NCBI GenBank assembly: GCA_002798175.1
Contig: NWQL01000005.1
Span: 36,538 to 100,537 of the forward strand
DNA length: 64,000 nucleotides
DNA from: Lysobacteraceae bacterium NML91-0213
GTDB lineage: Bacteria > Pseudomonadota > Gammaproteobacteria > Xanthomonadales > Xanthomonadaceae
Reading direction: 5' to 3'
The notes below the pieces were generated by a model. That model was not told the origin of the DNA. It made no database searches and saw nothing but the letters and a program-made list of their open reading frames with translations. Made by a program: the position numbers and the translations under genes. Positions 56,812 to 64,000 of the stretch are shown here, one piece after another. How positions within the stretch are numbered: position 1 is the stretch's first letter; every line of letters begins with the position of its first letter.

Positions 56812-57873
56812 TCAGGTCCAGGCGATCAGGCGCACGCCGAGGGTGTCGCCGACGGCGACCAGCTCGCCCTGGCCGACCGCCTCGCCATTGGCGCGCAGCA
56901 CCACGTTGGCGCCTTCGAGATGGGCCGGCAGCGCGAACACGTAGCCGGGCTGCAGCTCGGCAAGCGCGCCGACGCGCAGGTCGAGTGCGCCGACCTCGAA
57001 GCTCAGGTGCACCGGCAACGGGCGCATGCCCGCGTCAGGATCCTCGGGGGCCGCGGTGGCGGCGGTGTCATGTTCGCTCATGGGTCCGGTCTCCTCGACG
57101 CGGGAAAGGGGAGATGACAGCGGTTGGGCGGCACCTTCGATGCGCCAGCCCTGCGGGGTCGCGGCCAGCGGCCAGGCACGGCCGGCGCCCTGCGCCTGCA
57201 GTTGCAGCGGCGCGTTGCGCGGGCCGATGACCAGCACGTCGCCGGGGCGCAGTGCGGCCCAGTCGTCGGCCGGCAGCGGTGGCACGTCCAGCAACAGGCG
57301 CAGGCGCACCGGCAGTTCGCGCCAGCGGCCGAGCGGGGTGGGCGGTTCGTCGGCGTAGGGCGGCGCGGCCTGGGCGAGCAGGCGCGGCAGCCACTGCGCC
57401 GGCACCCGCAGGCTGCCCTGCAGGAGGGCGGCACCGGGCACCCGCGCCTCGGCGTCATCGTCCTCGACCAGGAAATCCAGCCATACCACCGACGGTGCGT
57501 CCGCGGGCGCGTCGTCGAGCAACGGAGTCAGCGCCACCCCGAACGCCTCGCTCAGCCGCATCAGCCAGCGTTCGTGGGCGAGGCTCCAGGCCAGCACGCG
57601 CGCGCGGCCTCGGTAATCGCTCCAGTGCGGCATGTCGCCCGTGGCTGGCGGCGCCTGCAGTCGCAGTCCGATCCGGGTGCCGTCGGCGTCGAGCTCGAAC
57701 ACTTCGTCGGCAGCGGCCGGGTGGCCGGGCGCGAAGCGCAGCGTGCCGTTGTCGGGCAACAGCCAGTGCTGGGGCTGCTGGAAGAATTCGCGCAGCGGCT
57801 GCAGTTGCGCGGCCGCGAGCGCCGGAATGCGCCCGCGCAGCGGACCTGCCGCGGTGCGATTGCCGTCAGCCAT
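56812..57873 (-). CDS. sctQ: Type III secretion cytoplasmic sorting-platform protein SctQ
   Basis: A 353-residue SctQ (YscQ/HrcQ type). The N-terminal and middle part (about 1-260) is weakly conserved, including a first SpoA-like region (LPVRLRLLLDVPPLPADDWAAL). The C-terminal SpoA domain (LPVHLSFEVGALDLRVGALAEL to GQGELVAVGDTLGVRLIAW) is clear. SctQ forms the cytoplasmic pods that receive substrates. The ATG at 57873 overlaps the response-regulator stop by 8 bases. An internal Shine-Dalgarno and ATG at Met265 could make a separate C-terminal product. Confidence 0.88.
   Translation of the reverse strand: MADGNRTAAGPLRGRIPALAAAQLQPLREFFQQPQHWLLPDNGTLRFAPGHPAAADEVFELDADGTRIGLRLQAPPATGDMPHWSDYRGRARVLAWSLAHERWLMRLSEAFGVALTPLLDDAPADAPSVVWLDFLVEDDDAEARVPGAALLQGSLRVPAQWLPRLLAQAAPPYADEPPTPLGRWRELPVRLRLLLDVPPLPADDWAALRPGDVLVIGPRNAPLQLQAQGAGRAWPLAATPQGWRIEGAAQPLSSPLSRVEETGPMSEHDTAATAAPEDPDAGMRPLPVHLSFEVGALDLRVGALAELQPGYVFALPAHLEGANVVLRANGEAVGQGELVAVGDTLGVRLIAWT
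57081..57096 (-). promoter_or_regulatory. Internal ribosome binding site and start within sctQ
   Basis: On the minus strand GAGGAG (57096-57091) lies nine bases before an in-frame ATG (57081). Initiation here would yield an 89-residue protein containing just the C-terminal SpoA domain. YscQ, SsaQ and SpaO produce such short forms, which join the full-length protein in the sorting platform. Confidence 0.55.
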
Positions 57874-58471
57874 GTCCAAGGGCCACCTTCATCAGTTCGG
57901 GGAGGGAGCGCACGCCCAGCTTGGCCATCATGTTGGCGCGGTGCAGCTCGACGGTCTTGATGCTGATGCCGAGGATGTCGGCGATCACCTTGTTCGGCTT
58001 GCTGGCCACTACGAGATCGAGCACCTGGCGCTCGCGCGGGCTGAGTTTCGCCAGCACCTGGCTGTCGACCGCACCTTCGTTGCGCGCACGCGCATTGGCC
58101 ACCGCGGTGCGGATCGAATCGAGCAGCGCGTCGTCGCTGAAGGGTTTTTCCAGGAAATTCGACGCGCCCTTGCGCATCGCCTCCACCGCCAGCGGCACGT
58201 CGCCATGCGCGGTGACGAACACCAGCGGCACGTTGCAGCCCTGCCGGCGCAGTGCGTCCTGCAGCTGCAGGCCGCTCATCTCCGGCATGCGGATGTCCGA
58301 CACCACGCACTCGGCGCCGTCGCCTCGCCGCCGTGACGCCCACTCCGCCAGGAACGCCGGGCCGGACGGATAGGCGTGCACTTCGAAGCCGGCGGTTTCC
58401 AGCAGCCAGGCGGTGGAATCGCGGAACGGGGTGTTGTCGTCCACCAGGTGGACGCGCACGTCGGTGGGCAT
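57866..58471 (-). CDS. FixJ/NarL-type response regulator
   Basis: A 201-residue regulator. The receiver has the acidic pair near 11-12 (LVDDN), phosphoacceptor Asp59 (VVSDIRMPEMSG), VFVTAHGD and the conserved Lys in LEKPFSDDAL. The output domain is a LuxR/FixJ-type helix-turn-helix (LSPRERQVLDLVV, KVIADILGISIKTVELHRANMM). Its ATG overlaps the kinase stop (ATGA), and its stop overlaps sctQ. Kinase, regulator and sctQRST thus look like one operon, so it probably controls this secretion system or itself. Confidence 0.92.
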   Translation of the reverse strand: MPTDVRVHLVDDNTPFRDSTAWLLETAGFEVHAYPSGPAFLAEWASRRRGDGAECVVSDIRMPEMSGLQLQDALRRQGCNVPLVFVTAHGDVPLAVEAMRKGASNFLEKPFSDDALLDSIRTAVANARARNEGAVDSQVLAKLSPRERQVLDLVVASKPNKVIADILGISIKTVELHRANMMAKLGVRSLPELMKVALGHG

Positions 58472-59553
58472 CACGGTCTCCCTTCGGCGGGCGGCAGGGT
58501 GAAGCCGAACACGCTGCCGCCATCCTGGCGCGGTTCGAAGAACAGCCGACCCTCGTGGTATTCGATGATCGAGCGACAGATCGCCAGGCCGATGCCGAGG
58601 CCATCGCTCTTGGTGGTGAAGAACGGCGAGAACAGCTGCTCGCTTTCGGCTGCCGACAGCCCCTTGCCGCGGTCGAGCACGCGCAACTCGACCGCGCCGT
58701 CGAGGTCCACGCGGCCTTCCACGCGCAGCGCGCGGCGCGCGGCCGGCACCTCGCGCATCGCCTCGATCGCGTTCTTGACCAGGTTCAGCAGCACCTGCTC
58801 GATCATCACCCGGTCGGCGTAGGCCGGCGGCAGCCCCGGGGCCAGGGCGATGTCGATGCGCAGTTGCTGGCGCTCGGCCTCCAGCCGCAGCAGTTCGACG
58901 ACCGTCTGCACGATCACCGCCACGTCCTGGGCGTCGCGGCGCGGTTCGCGGGCGCGTACGAATTCGCGCACGCGGGCGATCACCGCACTCGCATGCTCGG
59001 CCTGGGTGCGTGCGGCCAGCAGCGCACGTTCCACCTGCACCGGTCCGCCGGCCTGGCCGACCAGGCGCAGGCTGCCGTTGAGGTAGTTCACGATCGCCGC
59101 CAGCGGCTGGTTGAGTTCATGCGCCAGCGTTGCCGCCATCTCGCCCACCGACATCAGCCGTGAGGTGAACAGCAGCTTGTCCTGGCGGCTCTTGTGCGAA
59201 TCGAGGATCTCGATGCGCTCGGAAATGTCGACCGCGGTCAGCAGCAGCGCCGGCGGCTGCGTGGCGGCCTCGCGCCAGTACAGCGCATACCAGCGATCGT
59301 TGTGTGGTGCGCGGACCTCGCTGCCGGGGTCGACGTCGACACCGCTGCCGTGCAGTGCTTCCAGCAGGCCGTCACGGCGGTCGTGGCCCTCGAGGCGGCC
59401 GAACTGCTCGCAGAACGCGGTATTGGCGGCAAGCAGGCGGCCGTCGTCTCGCGCGTAGGCGGCACAGGCGAACGGCACCGCGGCCAGCACGTCGTCCAGC
59501 CGCGCTCCGGGCATGGCGTTCGAGCCGACCGCTGCGCGCCGTGCCGGCGTCAT
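58471..59553 (-). CDS. FixL-like cytoplasmic sensor histidine kinase
   Basis: A 360-residue kinase without membrane segments. A PAS-like sensor region (about 18-118, ending in LLTAVDISERIEI) is followed by the H-box with His145 (MAATLAHELNQPLAAIV), the N-box (NLVKNAIEAM), DRGKGL and the G-box (SDGLGIGLAICRSIIEYH). The PAS ligand is unknown; no haem-binding motif of true FixL was seen. The ATG at 59553 was chosen; 59514 is possible. It heads the operon and is divergent from the FliO-like gene across about 100 bases. Confidence 0.9.
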   Translation of the reverse strand: MTPARRAAVGSNAMPGARLDDVLAAVPFACAAYARDDGRLLAANTAFCEQFGRLEGHDRRDGLLEALHGSGVDVDPGSEVRAPHNDRWYALYWREAATQPPALLLTAVDISERIEILDSHKSRQDKLLFTSRLMSVGEMAATLAHELNQPLAAIVNYLNGSLRLVGQAGGPVQVERALLAARTQAEHASAVIARVREFVRAREPRRDAQDVAVIVQTVVELLRLEAERQQLRIDIALAPGLPPAYADRVMIEQVLLNLVKNAIEAMREVPAARRALRVEGRVDLDGAVELRVLDRGKGLSAAESEQLFSPFFTTKSDGLGIGLAICRSIIEYHEGRLFFEPRQDGGSVFGFTLPPAEGRP

Positions 59554-59654
59554 CGCGTGCACGCCCCGGGATGGCGGGATGCGCCATCGGCCTGGGTTAC
59601 CCTGCGCTGCGCCACTGCCGCCTCCCCCCCGCTCCGCTTCAAGCCCGACCTCCC

Positions 59655-60110
59655 ATGCGCACTTCGTTCCGTTCCCCTGCCCGTCCTGCCGCCGTCGCGG
59701 GCCTCGTTGCCATGACCGGCACCGCCGCGGCGACCCCTGCGGAGCTGACCGCGGCGCCGACCTTCTGGGGCGAACTGCTCGCGATCCTGCTGCCGCTCGC
59801 TTTTATCATCGTTGCCCTTCTGGTGGCGTTACGGCACATCCGCCGGAAATTCGGCCTGACCGGCCAGGACGCGCCGCTGTCGGTGGTGCAGATCCTGCCG
59901 GTGGGCCCGCGCGAACGCGTGGTGCTGGTGCGCTCGCGCGCCGGACGGGTGCTGGCGGTGGGGGTGAGCGGGCATTCGGTGAACCTGATCACCGAACTCG
60001 ATGCCGCCGACATTGCCCCGGTGGATGGCGTGCCGGTGGTGGAGCCCGCCCCCGGGAAGCGGACCTTCCTCGACCTCATGCGTCGGCCGCAAGGGCCTAC
60101 CGCCCAATAG
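59655..60110 (+). CDS. FliO/MopB-like protein in the type III secretion locus
   Basis: A 151-residue protein with a short N-terminal segment, one membrane helix (about 40-60, LLAILLPLAFIIVALLVALR) and a cytoplasmic domain with the FliO pattern: LSVVQILPVGPRERVVLV, then VLAVGVSGHSVNLITEL. FliO helps assemble the FliP (SctR) ring in flagella and is normally not found in injectisomes. Here it lies directly before sctV and divergent to the sctQRST operon. The assignment is by pattern; it could also be an unrelated small membrane factor. Confidence 0.75.
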   Translation: MRTSFRSPARPAAVAGLVAMTGTAAATPAELTAAPTFWGELLAILLPLAFIIVALLVALRHIRRKFGLTGQDAPLSVVQILPVGPRERVVLVRSRAGRVLAVGVSGHSVNLITELDAADIAPVDGVPVVEPAPGKRTFLDLMRRPQGPTAQ

Positions 60111-60126
60111 CGTGATTGCGATCACG
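60111..60126. promoter_or_regulatory. CRP/Clp-type palindrome upstream of sctV
   Basis: CGTGATTGCGATCACG is a perfect inverted repeat with GTGA-N6-TCAC half-sites, the core recognised by CRP-family regulators, including Clp of Xanthomonads. It starts immediately after the FliO-like stop codon and lies 217 bases before sctV. A second structure (GTCACC...GTGAC with an inner TGTCCCG/CGGGGCA stem, about 60182-60217) lies further downstream in the same leader. Confidence 0.45.
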
Positions 60127-60342
60127 TAATGCGACGGACTTCCGCCACCCGTCGCCCTGCAACAGGATTTTTACCTTACGGTCACCTGTCCCGGATATCG
60201 TTCGGGGCACAAAGTGACGCATGAGGGCAGGGGTCGTGCATCAGCCGGAAGTCGGCAAGCGGACAGGGGCGGGACATGAGTCGGATTCCGGGCGTGCCAG
60301 GGGCATGAGCACCGGATCCGTGGATCATGCCGGAGTGGGCGC

Positions 60343-62397
60343 ATGCGCGCGCTGATCGCCAACCTGCTGGCACCGCCGGCCGGCAACGTCTCCCGTCGCG
60401 CCTTCAGCTACAGCGACATCCTGCTGGCCTTTGCCGCGGTCACGATCATCACGGTGATGATCCTGCCGCTGCCGCTGTGGCTGATCGACAGCCTGGTGGC
60501 GGTGAACATCTCGATCGGCTTCGGCCTGCTGCTGCTGGGCATCTACATCCCCACGCCGGTGGCGTTCTCCAGTTTTCCCAGCGTGCTGCTGCTGACCACG
60601 CTGTTCCGGCTGGCGATCTCGATCGCGATCACCCGCTCGATCCTGCTCAACGCCGAGGGCGGCCACATCGTCGAGACCTTCGGCAACCTGGTGGCTGGCG
60701 GCAACCTGGTGGTCGGCCTGGTGGTGTTCCTGATCATTACCGTGGTGCAGTTCATCGTCATCGCCAAGGGCGCCGAGCGCGTGGCCGAGGTGGCGGCGCG
60801 CTTCACCCTCGACGCGATGCCCGGCAAACAGCTGTCGATCGATTCCGACCTCCGGGCAGGCCTGATCGACAAGGACGAGGCGCGCCGCAAGCGCCGCCTG
60901 CTGGAGACCGAGAGCCAGCTGCACGGCTCGCTCGACGGCGCGATGAAGTTCGTCAAGGGCGATGCCATCGCCGGCATCGTCATCATCCTGATCAACCTGC
61001 TCGGCGGCCTCGCCATCGGTGTCCTGCAACGCGGCATGCCGCTGGGCGAGGCCACGCGGGTGTACTCGATCCTCACCATCGGCGACGGCCTGGTCTCGCA
61101 GATCCCGGCCATCCTCGGCACGATCGCCGCCGGCCTGGTGGTCACCCGCACCACCGGCGAGGTCGAGGACCGCCACCTCGGCGATGCGATCACCCGCCAG
61201 ATCAACGGCCAGCCGCGCGTACTGCTGATCACCGGCTGCCTGGCGCTGCTGATGATGCTGGTGCCGGGCTTCCCGTGGCCGGTGTTCCTGGTGCTGGGCG
61301 CGGTCCTGCTGGGCCTCAGTGCGTGGCGCTACCGCCATGACTTCGAACACCTGCGCCGGCTGTTCCGCGTCACCGACGAGGAGATCGTCGCCAGCCAGGC
61401 GCGCGAGGAGCAGAGCGAGGAGCTCGCCCCGCCGCCGCCACTGGCCCTGGAGATCGCCCCGTCGCTGGCCGAGCGCTACGGGCAGGAGGCGCTGCGCAGC
61501 TGCATCGCCGACATCGCCCAGCAGCAGCGAGACGAATACGGCGTGCCGGTGCCGTCACCGAAACTGCGCATCAACCATGCGCTCGGCGAGGGCGAATACC
61601 GCCTGTCCGCCTACGGCGCGCGTCTGGCGTCGGGGCGCGTCCAGCTCGACGGCCGCCTCAGGCCCGCGGCCCCGGGTGCCGATGCATCCACGCGGCTGCC
61701 GGGGTTCTTCCCGGCGCTGTCGGGCACCTGGACCGGCGAGGCCGACGATGCGGCACGCGAGCCGCTCGACGTCATCGCCGACCACACACGCGCGGCGCTG
61801 CAGCGGCGTCTCGGCGGCTTCCTCGGCATCCAGGAAACCTCCAACCTGTTCGGGCGCATGCAGCGCGACTACCCGGACCTGGTCAAGGAAATGCTGCGCG
61901 TGGTCGCCCCGCAGCGGGTGGCCGAGGTGCTGCGCCGGCTGGCCGAGGAAGGCGTGCCGATCCGCAACCTGCGCGACGCCTTCGAGGCGATCACCGATGT
62001 CGGTGGCCGCGAGAAGGACGTGGTGCTGCTCACCGAATACGTCCGCGTCGCGCTCAAGCGCGAGATCGCCGACCGCTATGCCGATGGCGACCGCACCCTG
62101 CACGTACTGCTGATCCATCCGGAACTGGAGGACAAGCTGCGGCAGTCGGTGCGCGTGGCCGGTGGCGCCAGCCAGCTCGCGATCTCGCCGGAACTCGCGG
62201 CCCGGCTCGGCAACGAGGTGCGCGCGCACCTGGGGCGGCAGGCCCCGGGCGTGCAGCCGGTGCTGCTGTGTTCGCTGGACGTGCGCCGGCACCTGCGCAA
62301 ACTGATGGAAATCGACTTCTTCGAACTCCCGGTGCTGTCCTACCAGGAGCTCGCGCCCGACCTGCGCATCGTCCAGGCCGGGCAGATCAACGCCTGA
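60343..62397 (+). CDS. sctV: Type III secretion export-gate protein SctV
   Basis: A 684-residue FHIPEP-family protein. The N-terminal half has about eight membrane helices (starting TVMILPLPLWLIDSLVAVN). The signature TTLFRLAISIAITRSILL leads to VVQFIVIAKGAERVAEVAARF and MPGKQLSIDSDLRAGLID. The cytoplasmic half (about 340-684) forms the nonameric ring that docks chaperone-substrate complexes. Its sequence is of injectisome (SctV/LcrD/HrcV) rather than FlhA type. A GGAG lies before the ATG. The 232 bases upstream hold the palindrome and hairpin described separately. Confidence 0.96.
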   Translation: MRALIANLLAPPAGNVSRRAFSYSDILLAFAAVTIITVMILPLPLWLIDSLVAVNISIGFGLLLLGIYIPTPVAFSSFPSVLLLTTLFRLAISIAITRSILLNAEGGHIVETFGNLVAGGNLVVGLVVFLIITVVQFIVIAKGAERVAEVAARFTLDAMPGKQLSIDSDLRAGLIDKDEARRKRRLLETESQLHGSLDGAMKFVKGDAIAGIVIILINLLGGLAIGVLQRGMPLGEATRVYSILTIGDGLVSQIPAILGTIAAGLVVTRTTGEVEDRHLGDAITRQINGQPRVLLITGCLALLMMLVPGFPWPVFLVLGAVLLGLSAWRYRHDFEHLRRLFRVTDEEIVASQAREEQSEELAPPPPLALEIAPSLAERYGQEALRSCIADIAQQQRDEYGVPVPSPKLRINHALGEGEYRLSAYGARLASGRVQLDGRLRPAAPGADASTRLPGFFPALSGTWTGEADDAAREPLDVIADHTRAALQRRLGGFLGIQETSNLFGRMQRDYPDLVKEMLRVVAPQRVAEVLRRLAEEGVPIRNLRDAFEAITDVGGREKDVVLLTEYVRVALKREIADRYADGDRTLHVLLIHPELEDKLRQSVRVAGGASQLAISPELAARLGNEVRAHLGRQAPGVQPVLLCSLDVRRHLRKLMEIDFFELPVLSYQELAPDLRIVQAGQINA

Positions 62398-62426
62398 CGC
62401 GCCATGCAATACGGAGTGCAGCCACG

Positions 62427-63650
62427 ATGACCGACCCGTCCACCACCGACCAGGGGGCCACCGCCACCGGCAAGGTGCTGCGGATCGTGGCCGGCCTGCA
62501 CGCCGGTGCCAGCCGCGAACTCGCCGAGCGCGAGATGATCCTGGTCGGCAGCGGCGATGACTGCGACATCGTGCTGGCCGACCGCGGCGTGGCCATCCGC
62601 CACGCACTGATCAGCGTGATCGACGGCGCCGTGCAGCTGCGCGCGCTGGACGCACCGTTGAAGCTGGAAGGCCGCCTGTTGCATCCCGGTGACCCGGAGG
62701 AGCTGCCGTCTGTACAGCGCGTCGGCCTCGGCGAAGCCGCGCTGGCCTTTGGTGATGTCGATGATCCCGCGTGGCTGGCGCTGGCGCCGGAGGGCGTCGA
62801 GTTCGATTCCCCGTCGCCCCGTCCGGGCCAGGCGATCACCCGCCGCCTGCCGATGATCGCCGCGGTCTCGGTGCTGTCGCTGGCGTTGCTGGCGATCTTC
62901 GTCGCCGTGGTGCCCGCCAGGGAGCAGCCGGTCGATATCGAGACCCGCCTGCGCGCGCTTGCAGCCGAGCACCACGTGGCCAACGCCCGCATCGAACGTG
63001 GCCACGGCGACAGCTGGGTGCTCAGCGGCACGATCGGCGACCGCACCACGCGCGATGCGCTGCGCCAGCAGGTGGAGACTGAAGGGCTGCCGGCGCGGGT
63101 CGACCTGCGCAGCGGCGAGGACCTCGCCTACTCGGTGTCGGAGATCCTGCGGGGTGGCGGCTTCAGCATCGAACGCGTGCGCTACCTCGGCAACGACGAT
63201 GTCGAGGTCAGTGGCTATTTCACCGACGAGGAGGCCTTCCGCCAGTTCGCGCAGTCGCGCGCGGTGGTCGAGACCGGCGTGAACCGGGTGGTGCCGATCA
63301 ACCTCGCCACGCCGCCGCCGTCCACCGCGGAGGTCCCGCTGGGCGAGCAGGATCCGGTCCACATCGTGGCGATCGTGCGGGGCGAGAACGCCCACGTCAT
63401 CGCGCTCGACGGCACCCGTTACGAGGTCGGGGCGAAGCTTCCGGGCTGGGGGCAGCTGGTCGCGGTGGGCGAACACGCGCAGGTGGTCGATAGCAGCGGC
63501 AACCTGCAGCGTCTCACTCCGCGTCCGCCGCCGGCTCCGGTCGACACCACTGCAACCTCCGATATCGCGGGTGCGCCCGCCGGGGCGCCGCCGGCGTCCC
63601 GCCAGGTGGCGGCGGATCCGCGCGTGCGCGCTGCCGGAGCGCGCCAGTGA
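62427..63650 (+). CDS. sctD: Type III secretion inner-membrane ring protein SctD
   Basis: A 407-residue SctD (YscD/HrpQ type). A cytoplasmic FHA-like domain (about 15-125, with LVGSGDDCDIVLADRGVA) is followed by one membrane helix (141-163) and a periplasmic part with repeated ring-building modules (VANARIERGHGDSWVLSGTIG, FSIERVRYLGNDDVEVSGYF). A Pro/Ala-rich tail ends the protein. It follows sctV by 29 bases with an ACGGAG upstream of its ATG. SctD confirms a non-flagellar system, since flagella lack it. Confidence 0.9.
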   Translation: MTDPSTTDQGATATGKVLRIVAGLHAGASRELAEREMILVGSGDDCDIVLADRGVAIRHALISVIDGAVQLRALDAPLKLEGRLLHPGDPEELPSVQRVGLGEAALAFGDVDDPAWLALAPEGVEFDSPSPRPGQAITRRLPMIAAVSVLSLALLAIFVAVVPAREQPVDIETRLRALAAEHHVANARIERGHGDSWVLSGTIGDRTTRDALRQQVETEGLPARVDLRSGEDLAYSVSEILRGGGFSIERVRYLGNDDVEVSGYFTDEEAFRQFAQSRAVVETGVNRVVPINLATPPPSTAEVPLGEQDPVHIVAIVRGENAHVIALDGTRYEVGAKLPGWGQLVAVGEHAQVVDSSGNLQRLTPRPPPAPVDTTATSDIAGAPAGAPPASRQVAADPRVRAAGARQ

Positions 63651-63805
63651 CCGGCATGCCGATGCCCCGCAGGCCCGTGGGCCGGTGTCCATCGACCCCT
63701 GGGGCGTACCCGAGGTCACGCATTCATCGCCATCGACTCCAGTAGAGTCCGGCAGTCCAACCGCAGCAGTCGCCGTCTTCGGCACCCAACAGGAAGGAGC
63801 ACGAC

Positions 63806-64000
63806 ATGACCATGATCGACAATTCGCAGTTGAACAATTTCATCGGCACCGCCGCGATGCAGAACGGCCCGACCACCCGCAGCGGCGCGTCCGCCGGTAG
63901 CAGCTCGAGCTGGTACGAGGCGATGTCGCGCGCATGGGGCAATACGCTCGATGGCCAGGCTTCGCGCATCACCCAGATGTCGGACCAGATTTCCGCGGGC
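63806..64000 (+). CDS. Start of an unassigned type III secretion gene (cut by the window end)
   Basis: A frame with a strong AGGAAGGAG before its ATG encodes at least 65 residues: a polar start (MIDNSQLNNFIGTAAM), a Ser/Gly-rich linker and SSWYEAMSRAWGNTLDGQASRI, predicted helical. It has no signal peptide, so it may be a secreted needle, rod, translocon or effector-type protein, or a chaperone. I could not match it to a family. The 155 bases after sctD are non-coding. Confidence 0.6.
   Translation, partial: MTMIDNSQLNNFIGTAAMQNGPTTRSGASAGSSSSWYEAMSRAWGNTLDGQASRITQMSDQISAG

Noticed and set aside
53564-63650. Locus considered as a flagellar export cluster
   Set aside because: SctD with an FHA-like domain is present, SctV is of injectisome type, and no flagellar structural genes are seen; the FliO-like gene alone does not outweigh this.

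Overview
The window is high-GC DNA (about 70% by eye) with short intergenic gaps, many 4- to 8-base start/stop overlaps, and gene content typical of the Xanthomonadaceae/Lysobacteraceae (Lysobacter, Luteimonas, Pseudoxanthomonas, Xanthomonas and relatives). Supporting signs are the bioB-bioF-bioH-bioC cluster, a DUF2782 lipoprotein beside polA, a C-rich small-RNA-like sequence after polA, and GTGGGAGCG-type REP repeats with a RAYT transposase. No rRNA, tRNA or CRISPR array was seen.

Layout. 1-963: the 3' end of an IS3-family transposase abuts a WecA/MraY-type sugar-phosphate transferase that has lost its N-terminus. 964-9591: biotin synthesis genes (bioB, a small membrane protein, bioF, a DMT-type transporter, bioH, bioC) interleaved with four REP arrays, then a secreted protein and the RAYT. 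9592-24068: mostly chromosomal core genes: an NTF2-like protein, a YdcF-like protein, a Ser/Thr dehydratase-like enzyme, a lipoprotein, mnmG, a CPYC membrane protein, tex, a DUF2007 protein, a sialidase-like lipoprotein, gnd, a DUF2782 lipoprotein and polA. 24069-36983: a candidate sRNA, tamB-tamA, glyQ-glyS and an orphan GspE-type ATPase, with two roughly 0.9-1.1 kb non-coding islands that each carry an inverted pair of long palindromic elements. 36984-52980: an amidotransferase, membrane proteins, tatABC, a SYLF protein, hemH, a hydrolase, YgjP-like peptidase, rdgC, ttcA, a DUF465 protein, a frameshifted repeat protein, plsB and two conserved unknowns.

53034-64000 (cut by the right edge) is part of a non-flagellar type III secretion system. 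sctU is on the plus strand. A convergent minus-strand operon runs histidine kinase - response regulator - sctQ - sctR - sctS - sctT, mostly with overlapping stops and starts. Divergent from it are a FliO-like gene, sctV, sctD and the start of another small gene. ATPase, secretin, needle and translocon genes are not in the window and may lie to the right. Unusual points are the FliO-like protein, a Pro/Ala-rich insertion of about 115 residues in SctR, the two-component system joined to the export-apparatus operon, an internal SctQ start with a good Shine-Dalgarno, and a perfect GTGA-N6-TCAC palindrome upstream of sctV.

Other non-coding signals are a candidate sRNA on the minus strand upstream of mnmG (sigma-54-like promoter to strong terminator) and the covarying palindromic elements. 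All functional statements are from reading the sequence and family knowledge; no database search was run.
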